From the NCBI GenBank assembly GCA_003695835.1, contig RFHN01000288.1, forward strand, positions 1 to 15,255: a DNA stretch of 15,255 bases, written 5' to 3'. The stretch comes from Armatimonadota bacterium. Its GTDB lineage: Bacteria > Armatimonadota > Fimbriimonadia > Fimbriimonadales > ATM1. The notes under the pieces were generated by a model that was not told where the DNA came from, did not search any database, and saw nothing but the letters and a program-made list of their open reading frames with translations. Each line of letters starts with the position of its first letter. Position 1 is the stretch's first letter. The position numbers and the translations under genes were made by a program. Positions 1 through 7,368 of the stretch are shown here, piece after piece.

Positions 1-1821
1 GCGACGTGAATCCTTCCGGAGAGCAAAGCGCGTGTCCAGATTCGTGTAGTGTGCAATCCATGAGAGGATCTCGGCGGTTGAGACCTGGTGAGCCAAGGGT
101 TGAAGGCGATCGAACCAGTCCAGAAAGCGGGACACGGCTTCGCGGTCGGCGTCGCTGAGCTGTTCGCTGTGATTTCGGATGAAGGGCAGAACACCGCCTG
201 CTTTGCTCGCGTCCAGTCCGACTTGCGTCCAACCGTCGAAGGTCATGCCAACGAGGGGTGAGCGTAGGACGCAAAGCAGCGCGAAGTCGTCGTTCGGATC
301 CGCCAACGCACGAAGCGCGGCCGCCAGGTCTCGGATTTCGCTCCGGAGGAAGTAGCTGGTGCCGGTCCCGAGCGTCGTGACTCGGATCCCGCGTGCGGCG
401 AGTTCCGCAGCGTGCTGGTCGATTTGGGACCGCCAAGCGGTGATCAGCGTGATGTCGCCCGGATTCACTCCCTCCTCGCGCACGAGCGCCTCGATGCCGT
501 CCGCTATCTGCCGGATCTCTTCCTTCTTCGTGAGCGCCCAAAGCTCGACGGCCGCGCCGTGGTCGGGCAGTTTCGGCGATGCAAAGACGTCCTCCTCGTC
601 TTCGACCTCTGGGACGGGGGCGTTGGCACAACGCAGGTTGGGTAACCGCTCCCCCCACTTGCGGCGGAGGCACTCTTCGACGCAGCGCAGGATCCGACCG
701 GTAGAGCGGTGATTCCAGGAAAGATGATAGACAGTCGAGCGCTCCATTTGCTGCTCGAACAAGCGAGCGTCTGCGCCTCGGAAGAGGTAGATGGATTGTT
801 GCGGGTCGCCCACGAACAGACTTCTCTCAACGGGCAGCAGGCGGAGAATCTGATATTGCATTCGATTGAGGTCCTGCGCCTCGTCCACGATGAGGAAGCG
901 GTACTTTCCGCGCAGCGAGTCGGCTCGGTTTTGAAGGAACTCGAGCGTCCGCTCTTCGAGACCCGTGTAGTCGAGGATCGCTTCCGTTTCGAACGCCTCC
1001 CGCAGGTGGCTCCACGCGCGGGCCGCAATGCGCAGCAGGCCGTAGAGGATGCGCAAGGCTTCCTCCTCCTCGATTCCGGGCGTGCGCTTCAAGGCGCACC
1101 TCCGGTTCTTCGCCTTGAACGCTTGTTTGACAGACTTGAGGTCGTCCACCCAACGCACCCCAAGCGGTGCTCCCAGCTCTTCTTCCAGCAGTTGCTGTAC
1201 CAGATCTTCTTGCGCTTGGCGAAACCGTTCGAAGGACTCCGTGATGTCTTCCAGCGCTCCAAAGGTGTAGCCCGCCTGTCGCCAGTTGCGCAGGAACTGG
1301 CCGATCTGCTCCGCCAGCCATGCAGCGGGCGTGTCGAGATCCGTCTGCCGGACGCGCTTGGCGACGAACTGGCGAACTGCTCCCAGCTCAGCGTCGCCAA
1401 GCTCCGGATCGCTAATGGCTTGGTACACGGCTTGCGTGAGCCGCTCGTCGCCCTCGCCGATGATCTCGAACTTTGGGTCCACTCCTGCTTCCAACGGTTG
1501 CTCGCGGAGCAGGCGTTCGCAGAGGCTGTGGACGGTCGAGATCGGCCCGACCTGGGCGACCCTGGCATCCTCGTCCCTCCCGGCATGGCGGAGGCGGCGG
1601 ACAATTCGCTCTCTCATCTCTGCCGCAGCTTTCCGCGTAAACGTGATCGCCACGATTTCACTGGGTCGGGCGCCTCGCTCGAGTATCTGGTGGAGATACC
1701 ATTCGACGAGCAGCCGCGTCTTTCCAGTGCCTGCCCCAGCGCGCACCGTAATCACTTCCGCGTCGCTTTGCAACACGGCCTGCTGCTCGTCCGTGAGGTG
1801 GTAGGCGTCAGGCAGACTCAT
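1..1821 (-). CDS. UvrD/AddA-like ATP-dependent DNA helicase, C-terminus cut off by the left edge
   Basis: Superfamily 1 DNA helicase, probably the motor subunit of an AddAB/AdnAB-type break-processing complex that loads recombinase at DNA ends. 607 residues are visible with no stop before base 1. Seen: Walker A AGAGTGKT (residues 28-35), motif Ia AITFTRKAAAEMRER, STVHSLCERLLRE as in AddA/RecB, Walker B LIVDEAQD (310-317), GDPQQSIYLFRGA (338 on), SWNHRST (368-374) and the start of the 2B/2A region. The ATG at 1821 lies inside the last codons of the upstream AddB-like gene (14 bp overlap), which implies translational coupling and a paired product. Whether it ends in a PD-(D/E)XK nuclease domain, as AddA does, cannot be seen because that part is outside the window. 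A plain PcrA/UvrD helicase is the alternative, made less likely by the AddB-like partner. Confidence 0.9.
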   Translation of the reverse strand, partial: MSLPDAYHLTDEQQAVLQSDAEVITVRAGAGTGKTRLLVEWYLHQILERGARPSEIVAITFTRKAAAEMRERIVRRLRHAGRDEDARVAQVGPISTVHSLCERLLREQPLEAGVDPKFEIIGEGDERLTQAVYQAISDPELGDAELGAVRQFVAKRVRQTDLDTPAAWLAEQIGQFLRNWRQAGYTFGALEDITESFERFRQAQEDLVQQLLEEELGAPLGVRWVDDLKSVKQAFKAKNRRCALKRTPGIEEEEALRILYGLLRIAARAWSHLREAFETEAILDYTGLEERTLEFLQNRADSLRGKYRFLIVDEAQDLNRMQYQILRLLPVERSLFVGDPQQSIYLFRGADARLFEQQMERSTVYHLSWNHRSTGRILRCVEECLRRKWGERLPNLRCANAPVPEVEDEEDVFASPKLPDHGAAVELWALTKKEEIRQIADGIEALVREEGVNPGDITLITAWRSQIDQHAAELAARGIRVTTLGTGTSYFLRSEIRDLAAALRALADPNDDFALLCVLRSPLVGMTFDGWTQVGLDASKAGGVLPFIRNHSEQLSDADREAVSRFLDWFDRLQPLAHQVSTAEILSWIAHYTNLDTRFALRKDSRR

Positions 1822-4693
1822 CGCTCTTCGTAGACTTGACAAGCAAGCTTTCCTCTTTTCTGCAGAAGTCCTCGAAACTGCACGACTTGCAGTGATTCCC
1901 CGGTTCCGGCGAGACCGTGCCGAAGGCGATCTTGTCTAAGGTTCGCACGAACCGCTCGCGGATTCCGTTCAAGAACCCGTTCTTGTCCCTTGGGAGCAAG
2001 TAGAGATTGCCCCGGGTGTACGAGACGAATCCGGATCCGGTTGGCGCACGGCCGACTTGGTACGCGCGGCGCAATCCCGTCGAGAGATCGTGAAAGATCG
2101 CCACTCGCACTGCTTCCGGGGCGAGCGCCGCATACAGAGCGGCTCGCAACTCGAAGGCGTCCCCATCCTGCGTTTCCACCGGGACGAACCCGAAGAGCAT
2201 CGGTACCTCAAAGCCCTCCACCTCATAGAGGACGTCAATGGTTGCATCCAAATGAATCGCCTGATCACCGTTCCGAAACACCTTGCGCAGACCGGTATCT
2301 TGAAGGGAAACTCGCTTCGCCTTTGGTCGGACTTTCCAACGCTCTCGCGCGTTGGCCTCGGTCTGCACGAACGAGTCAAGCAACGTATTCGCCGAAAGCT
2401 GAAGCAGCCGTAATTCCTCCTGGGATAGGTACGGCCGCGCCGCATCAATCTCGGCTTTGCAGTGACGGCGTAGCTCCTCCTTCATCTCCTCCGGGGGGAG
2501 CGACAAGTCCGTCTTGTAAATCGCTGCCCTTGCTACGCTCCACGCCGACGGGTGCCGACGCGTGCGCAACCGAAAGTGCGCGAGAACGAGAAAGCGAAAA
2601 GCGCACTCCTCCGCCGCTCTGAGATGGTCCACGCGCAAAGGGTCAGGGATGCTCGAGACTCGCTGTTGCAGGTTTGGACTCGAGAGAACGACGATGTCGC
2701 ATCGAGAGGTCTCCTCCTGGAGTTGCTCCAGGAGCGCTTTGGCTTCGGGCGCGGGCGGTTCGACTCCGTTCCACGCCGCGCTCGCGACCTGCTCGTGCGG
2801 TTCTTGCTCCGGCGTCGGATCGGGCAACCTCCGGTCAAAGCCGATTTCGCGGAGACGACACGCCGGGAGCGCGATCCGCAAATCCGCAAGGTAACCGGAA
2901 GCAACTTCGTCTCCCTCTGAGAACGTTTTAGGATAGGAAAGAATTACATGGGGCGAAGCGCTGATCAGACGATAGAAATCGCGCTGCATCGCGTACGCTT
3001 CCTCGTAGCTCGTCGGCAAGGGAGCGCCCGGGATCGCCAAGCGCGCGCGATCCGGAAGCAGCGGGTCCTCGATGCGCTTTCTCGGAATCCGCCCTTCCGT
3101 CATGCCAAGGGCATAGAGCAGGTCGGGCGTTCCGACGTCCCAAACCGACTGTGTGACGAGTAGGCCCCCTCGGTCTCTCACGCGGATGTATGCCGTTTGC
3201 GTCTTCCACCTGGCTACGACGCGTCGCGTCCACTCTCGGAACGACAACTTCCGATTCAAGGTTGCGATGGCCTCCGCCTCCGCGCCGCGAATCATCGTGT
3301 CGAGGGCGCTCCCGTGTCGCTTTTCGGCTTCTGTGAATGCGTCGCCGTGAATCCAGGGCAGGAGCGCGACCAGTTCGCGGAAGCGTGCAATCCAGTCGCT
3401 TGCGGTGCCGATCTCGTTGGCGGCGGTTCTTTGCCAGGCGGCCAGTTCGCTGGCCCACTCCGGCAGGTTGGCGTCTACCCTCGCCTCCAAACGCTGCCAG
3501 ATCTCCGCTTCGGAAAGCCCCTCTTGCAGAAGCGCTTCCCACGCGCCTGTCTCGGCAGGCTTCGCACGCGTGAACGGAGAGCGCATGACCAGAGAAACCG
3601 CGTGGATGGATCCTGCAACCAGCGCGCCGAGCAAATCCTGCAGAGCGCGAGCCAACGGGTTCTGGAGAAGAGGAATCTGATAATCCATCACGATCGGAAC
3701 GCGCAGCCGGATCGCGCCGGAATGGATCAACGGCCCGTATTCGGAGAGGGTGGGGACATAGAGCACGAGCGATTGGGGCGGCGCGCCGTCCTGCAATCGG
3801 TCACGCAGCTCTCGAAGGGCGGTTTCTACTTCGATGAATTCATCGGCCGTCGCCACGATCTGAATGCCCTCGCAACCCTCGACCTTTGGAGCGCCGCGTC
3901 CATAAACCGCATGTTGCGGTAGGGAGCTGGCGAGATCGGTTGCGTCAATCGTTTCGATAGGGAACGAGGCGTCGGCGTCGGCCTGCGGGAACGGCGGCTC
4001 GGGGAAGAACTCGGCGTTCGTGGGATGAACTTCACAGAAATACGATACAGTACAGCCGGCCTCGACCAACCACTGAATGAGGCGCGCCCAGAGCGGCTCG
4101 AGCACGTCTTCGCCAATCCAGAGAACGCGACGGATCTCGTCCGGCACGGACGGTTCGGCTTCCAAGAGCTGCTGGACGCGAAGCGAGAGCGTGGTCAACT
4201 TGTGTTTCTCCAGAGCGCTCTCCAGAATCGCGGAGATCTCGGCCAAGTCGGCGAGTCTGGGGTCGCTGTGTGCCAGATCCCGCGGGTCCAGCTCATAGTG
4301 GCGCAACTCCTGCAGGGTCTCGAGCGCCGCTGCCTGGAAGCCTGGCTTGCTCGCCATCACTCCCAGCGAAGTGCGATTGACGAGGCTGTCTTCCTCTGCG
4401 GCGAGAAGCGCCTCTTGCACTAAGGGGGAAGCTGAGCGGCGATGGGGTAGATCGGCATGCGAGGCGAGACGGCCGACGAACTCGCCCAGACTCGTGAGAG
4501 TGATTTCGTTCGCTTCCATCTTGGCTCGGAGAGACTCGTCGGAAGCGATCCAGTCCCGCACGACCCTCAGGCACTCGTTTCGCTGGGAGAGCACGATGGC
4601 GCCGCGCTTCTGCAGCTCTCGGCGCAGCGCAGGCGCTTGCGCTGCAAAGCCAGGCAGGCATCGGATCAAGCGCAGGCGCGTAGATTTGGCCAT
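1808..4693 (-). CDS. AddB-like subunit (inactive-helicase plus Fe-S PD-(D/E)XK-fold protein)
   Basis: 961 residues; probable partner of the helicase that overlaps its 3' end. Residues ~1-620 follow the degenerate UvrD-like layout of AddB: a segment TADEFIEVETALRELRDRL, then LVLYVPTLSEYGPLI, then around 510-600 the block ALGMTEGRIP...DPLLPDRAR...ILSYPKTFSEGDE. No Walker A motif is visible near the N-terminus, unlike Bacillus AddB. C697 (EECAFRF) plus C935-x2-C938-x5-C944 match the four-cysteine Fe-S 'staple' of AddB nucleases in order and spacing. Between them the expected nuclease residues are hard to find: ATID820 could be the first Asp, but the following strand reads FGFVPVET with no D/E-x-K, and the QxxxY position reads RAALY. 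It is probably structural rather than nucleolytic. The TAG of the metal exporter gene lies 15 bp upstream, so the three genes may be one transcript. Confidence 0.85.
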   Translation of the reverse strand: MAKSTRLRLIRCLPGFAAQAPALRRELQKRGAIVLSQRNECLRVVRDWIASDESLRAKMEANEITLTSLGEFVGRLASHADLPHRRSASPLVQEALLAAEEDSLVNRTSLGVMASKPGFQAAALETLQELRHYELDPRDLAHSDPRLADLAEISAILESALEKHKLTTLSLRVQQLLEAEPSVPDEIRRVLWIGEDVLEPLWARLIQWLVEAGCTVSYFCEVHPTNAEFFPEPPFPQADADASFPIETIDATDLASSLPQHAVYGRGAPKVEGCEGIQIVATADEFIEVETALRELRDRLQDGAPPQSLVLYVPTLSEYGPLIHSGAIRLRVPIVMDYQIPLLQNPLARALQDLLGALVAGSIHAVSLVMRSPFTRAKPAETGAWEALLQEGLSEAEIWQRLEARVDANLPEWASELAAWQRTAANEIGTASDWIARFRELVALLPWIHGDAFTEAEKRHGSALDTMIRGAEAEAIATLNRKLSFREWTRRVVARWKTQTAYIRVRDRGGLLVTQSVWDVGTPDLLYALGMTEGRIPRKRIEDPLLPDRARLAIPGAPLPTSYEEAYAMQRDFYRLISASPHVILSYPKTFSEGDEVASGYLADLRIALPACRLREIGFDRRLPDPTPEQEPHEQVASAAWNGVEPPAPEAKALLEQLQEETSRCDIVVLSSPNLQQRVSSIPDPLRVDHLRAAEECAFRFLVLAHFRLRTRRHPSAWSVARAAIYKTDLSLPPEEMKEELRRHCKAEIDAARPYLSQEELRLLQLSANTLLDSFVQTEANARERWKVRPKAKRVSLQDTGLRKVFRNGDQAIHLDATIDVLYEVEGFEVPMLFGFVPVETQDGDAFELRAALYAALAPEAVRVAIFHDLSTGLRRAYQVGRAPTGSGFVSYTRGNLYLLPRDKNGFLNGIRERFVRTLDKIAFGTVSPEPGNHCKSCSFEDFCRKEESLLVKSTKSDESA

Positions 4694-4708
4694 CCGTACA
4701 AGTTTACG

Positions 4709-5659
4709 CTACAAGTTTGCATCATCGCTCGGGGTGAGATGGACGTCGTCGCCGTGTTCCTCGCGGCGATGCTCTCTCTCGCGTTGATAGGGTTCCGTAT
4801 GCAAATGCACATGAACATTGGGGAGTGCGGCGCGAATGCGATCCTCGACATCCTCCGTGATGTCGTGGGCCTCGGTAAGGCTCAGGTCGTCATCGAGAAG
4901 AATGTGCGCGTCAATGTGGCGCTGAGAGCCGGCTTTGCGGGTTCGCAGTTGATGGTAGCCGCGCACGTGAGGGTGGTCTTTCAAAATCTGTACGATAATC
5001 TTCAACTCCTCTTCAGGCAGGCGACGGTCGATCAGCGACTCGAACGTGCGAAACGCGATGCGACCTCCCGCCAGCAGGATCCACCCGCTGAGCAGCACAG
5101 CGACGATCGGGTCCCAGAGCAACCAACCACTGAATTTGACGAGAATCAGCGCAACGACGACTCCGACGCTTGTGTACACGTCGGCTCGCAGGTGGGCGGC
5201 GTCGGCACGCAACGCCTCGCTGTCCGTCTCTTCGGCGACACGACCGATGTACGAACTCACTCCGACATTCCAGACCGCTGTGGCGACGATGATCCAGAGC
5301 GCCAGGTCCACTTCAATCGGTTTCGGATCTTGAAAGCGTCCGATCGCCTCGTACAGGACGTATCCGCCGGCGCCAACCAGCAAGAGCGCCTCTGCGAGGG
5401 CTGCGAACGATTCCACCTTCCCATGACCGTAGGGGTGTTCCGCGTCCGCTGGTAGATCGCTCACTCGCACGCTCGCGTAGGCAAGGACGCTGGCCACGAT
5501 GTCGCCAACGCTGTGCAGCGCCTCGCTGAGGACGGAAACCGAGCCGGAAAAGACGAACGCTACAACCTTACAGGCCGTGAGAAGCAGGTTCGAGGCGACG
5601 GAGAGCGCGGCGGCGAAGCGCTTTTGTTGGGAGATGGCGCCGTCCGAAGGGTTCTGCAC
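4709..5659 (-). CDS. Cation diffusion facilitator (CDF) family metal efflux transporter
   Basis: Six-helix inner-membrane transporter exchanging a divalent metal (probably Zn2+) for protons. Residues below are numbered from the longest frame, which begins with ATG at 5740. TM2 holds LSEALHSVGD (H76-x3-D80) and TM5 holds DAAHLRADVYTS (H183-x3-D187); the two HxxxD pairs form the usual CDF site and favour zinc. The signature HPYGHGKVES (102-111) and the cytoplasmic ZT-dimer domain (about 245-325) are present, followed by a His/Asp/Glu-rich tail. Start choice: ATG 5740 would run 26 bp into the divergent selenoprotein gene (start 5715) and add 27 residues unlike the family. GTG 5659 gives VQNPSDGAISQQKRFAAALS, the normal distance to TM1, so I prefer it. 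Neither start has a strong Shine-Dalgarno. The gene is followed by the AddB-like gene after 15 bp; no functional link is obvious. Confidence 0.92.
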   Translation of the reverse strand: MQNPSDGAISQQKRFAAALSVASNLLLTACKVVAFVFSGSVSVLSEALHSVGDIVASVLAYASVRVSDLPADAEHPYGHGKVESFAALAEALLLVGAGGYVLYEAIGRFQDPKPIEVDLALWIIVATAVWNVGVSSYIGRVAEETDSEALRADAAHLRADVYTSVGVVVALILVKFSGWLLWDPIVAVLLSGWILLAGGRIAFRTFESLIDRRLPEEELKIIVQILKDHPHVRGYHQLRTRKAGSQRHIDAHILLDDDLSLTEAHDITEDVEDRIRAALPNVHVHLHTEPYQREREHRREEHGDDVHLTPSDDANL

Positions 5660-5714
5660 AACCTGACAAAAGTATACTCGGGAACCGTCGAGGCGTTCGC
5701 CTCGTACTTCGGTT
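5660..5714. promoter_or_regulatory. Divergent intergenic region with palindromes (CDF / selenoprotein)
   Basis: If the CDF gene starts at GTG 5659, 55 bp separate two divergent genes. The stretch holds an 8-bp palindrome AGTATACT (5671-5678), which carries a -10-like TATACT on each strand. It also holds a 7-bp perfect inverted repeat CGAGGCG-tt-CGCCTCG (5689-5704), ending 10 nt before the selenoprotein ATG. No convincing -35 box is found at 17 bp on either strand. The inverted repeat could be an operator or a 5'-leader hairpin; this is inference only. Confidence 0.35.
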
Positions 5715-6611
5715 ATGACACCGTTCCTGATCGCTCTCATGGCCTTTACGCAAGGCGAAGTTTCCTCTCATCAAAGCCCGCAGGTCGTTCCGGACGTGGC
5801 ACTGACCGACATGTCGGGCAAGACCGTTCATCTCAGCGATTTCCGCGGCAAGAAGGTCGTCCTTTTCACCTGGGCATCCTGGTGAGGGTGCCGAGCGCAG
5901 CTGCCTGGATGGCAGTCCTTCGTGGAGTTGCACAAGTCTGACGATTTCGTGTTCGTCGCCGTCGCGATGGACGTGGGCGGCATCGCAGCGTGCAAGAAAT
6001 ACTACGACGAAGCGAAGGCATCCTACGTTCAACTCGTGGATTCGCAAAATGCTCTGGGCGAGGCGCTCGGCTTCAAGGTCATCCCGAACGGGTTCTTCCT
6101 GGACGAAGCCGGCCGCCTGGTAGACAGCATCGTCGGAAGGTTCGAGGTTCGCAGCCCACAAACCATTGACAAGGTTGAGGCCTTCTTAGCCATGCCGAAG
6201 GCGCAGGCGGGGGAGGCGAGGCCGGTCTCCGATGAGGAACAGATTGCAACGCTGAAGAAGAGGCTATCGGATCATCCGGATGACGGCGATGCGCACCTTG
6301 CTTTGGGCAAGCTGCTGCTGCGCATGGGAAAACCCGCCGACGCCTTGGCACCGTTGAAGCGGGCGGCGGAACTCTTGCCCAAGTCAGCGCCTGCTCAGTT
6401 TTCGCTGGGAGCCTGCCTCCTGGCGCTGGAGAAGAAGGATGCCGCGCTCGCGCAGTTCCGCAAGGCGCTCGCGTTGGACCGCGAGAACTACGTCATTCGT
6501 AAGCAGATCTGGATGATCGAGCATCCAGAGAAGTTCTTCCCCGAGATTGACTGGGCGTGGCAGCGCGAGCAGTTGGCGAAAGAGCGAAAGCAGGAAGGCG
6601 GAGGCGGTTAA
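5715..6611 (+). CDS. Thioredoxin/TlpA-like selenoprotein with C-terminal TPRs (UGA at codon 57 read as Sec)
   Basis: 298 codons from ATG 5715 to TAA 6609. Predicted secreted thiol/selenol oxidoreductase. Residues 1-12 (MTPFLIALMAFT) form a short hydrophobic leader. The redoxin domain follows: PDVALTDMSGKTVHLSDFRG, KVVLFTWASW, then TGA (5883-5885) in frame, then GCRAQLPGW, a strand FVFVAVAMD, YYDEAKASYVQLVD and the cis-Pro loop GFKVIPNGFFLDEAG (P124). Reading resumes in the same frame for 241 codons. The active site is therefore U57-G-C59, where relatives have CxxC. Residues ~190-257 form two TPRs (DAHLALGKLLLRMGKPADA; APAQFSLGACLLALEKKDA), followed by a tail HPEKFFPEIDWAWQRE. No other ATG/GTG/TTG lies between the upstream in-frame stop (5664) and 5715; ATG 5739 is an alternative that loses the leader. 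No clear Shine-Dalgarno. Alternatives are a single-base nonsense pseudogene or a shorter product from GTG 5922, which would lack the active site. Confidence 0.75.
5883..5922 (+). promoter_or_regulatory. Sec codon with candidate bacterial SECIS hairpin
   Basis: UGA at 5883-5885 is followed by a stem-loop inside the coding region. The upper stem is G5900-C5905 with G5911-U5916 (CUGCC/GGCAG plus one G-U pair), closed by the 5-nt loop UGGAU with G in its second and third places. The loop starts 20 nt after the UGA. After a small internal loop, a lower stem can form: C5892-G5922, G5893-C5921, A5894-U5920, G5895-U5919. Known bacterial SECIS elements sit directly 3' of the UGA, with an apical loop about 16-37 nt away and a conserved G early in the loop, which is bound by SelB. 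This hairpin meets those rules. The fold was done by eye. Confidence 0.65.
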
Positions 6612-6616
6612 AAAAC

Positions 6617-6691
<75 letters not shown>

Positions 6692-6700
6692 CCGATGGCT

Positions 6701-7345
6701 TTAGTATACCGAGCCGGCTTGCGGAAAGTCCAGCCCTGGGTTTTGGAACGGCGCGCCGCTTGGCGGCAAGCCTCCTGGGGAAGGCAGAGTCCCATTGGGG
6801 GCGCCATAGTTCGGGCCCGCGCCAAAGGCTTGCGGATTTCCGTAAGGATTGGCGTATGGGCTGCCGTATGGGTTTGCATGAGAATCGCCCGCGTTAGGAA
6901 GCGTTCCGCGGCCGGCAGAGAGCGCCATCGCTTCCGGATACAGCCCTGCTTGTTCCAAGACCGCCAACTGCCCATCAAGGTTTTGAGGGTACGCCGGCCC
7001 ACCGACCGCTGGCAGGACGTCCGGATTTCGAATCGTCGGGGACGTCGTCCAAAGATAGAGGGCGATCATCTCCTCTGGACGTTGGTCGCTTTCGGTAGTG
7101 GCTCCGATCGCCTTCCAATAAGGATTCAGCCACTGGTCCCAAGGGAAGCGACGAAAGGCTTCGAACGCCCCGCTCTCCATCATCTCGAGATAGACGAGCA
7201 TGGGTACGTGGTCGGCGGGCGCAGTGGCCGGCTCAGGCGAGGCGACCGCCTCAACTCGCGGCGCTCTCTCAGCCTGACAGCCGAGAAAAGCGAAAGAGGC
7301 GAGGAAGGCGATCCCCGCTACCAGTCGGCGTCTCATACCTCTCAT
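6701..7345 (-). CDS. Putative lipoprotein with NPYG-rich tail
   Basis: Function not recognised. The N-terminus MRGMRRRLVAGIAFLASF is a charged plus hydrophobic leader ending in the lipobox FLGC, so the product should be lipid-anchored with ~190 residues outside the cytoplasm. The middle part (VPMLVYLEMMESGAFEAFRR..., WLNPYWKAIG, YLWTTSPTIRNPD) is ordinary, perhaps helical. The last ~60 residues are low complexity and rich in Asn, Pro, Gly and Tyr, with repeated ANPYG/NPYGNP and many Gly-Pro turns, probably disordered. Start candidates are ATG 7345 (used), ATG 7336, and ATG 7375, which would overlap the stop of the upstream glycoside-hydrolase-like gene as ATGGTAA. Any of these leaves the lipobox intact. 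Gene order suggests co-transcription with the upstream hydrolase-like gene and possibly with the initiator tRNA downstream. Confidence 0.75.
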   Translation of the reverse strand: MRGMRRRLVAGIAFLASFAFLGCQAERAPRVEAVASPEPATAPADHVPMLVYLEMMESGAFEAFRRFPWDQWLNPYWKAIGATTESDQRPEEMIALYLWTTSPTIRNPDVLPAVGGPAYPQNLDGQLAVLEQAGLYPEAMALSAGRGTLPNAGDSHANPYGSPYANPYGNPQAFGAGPNYGAPNGTLPSPGGLPPSGAPFQNPGLDFPQAGSVY

Positions 7346-7368
7346 TATCGGTAGGGAACGGTCTTGGG

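Noticed and set aside
709..1833. 374-codon plus-strand open frame
   Set aside because: It is antisense to the helicase, which shows all SF1 motifs on the minus strand; this frame resembles nothing.
4698..4720. Direct repeat ACAAGTTT between the CDF and AddB-like genes
   Set aside because: Only 8 bp, twice, in a 15-bp gap plus codons; likely chance.
5883..5885. UGA as Trp through a changed genetic code
   Set aside because: The AddB-like gene ends in TGA exactly at its overlap with the next start, and TGG is used freely for Trp, so UGA is a normal stop.
5568..6161. 197-codon minus-strand frame opposite the selenoprotein
   Set aside because: It has no recognisable domain and overlaps the CDF gene, whereas the plus-strand frame encodes a clear redoxin fold.
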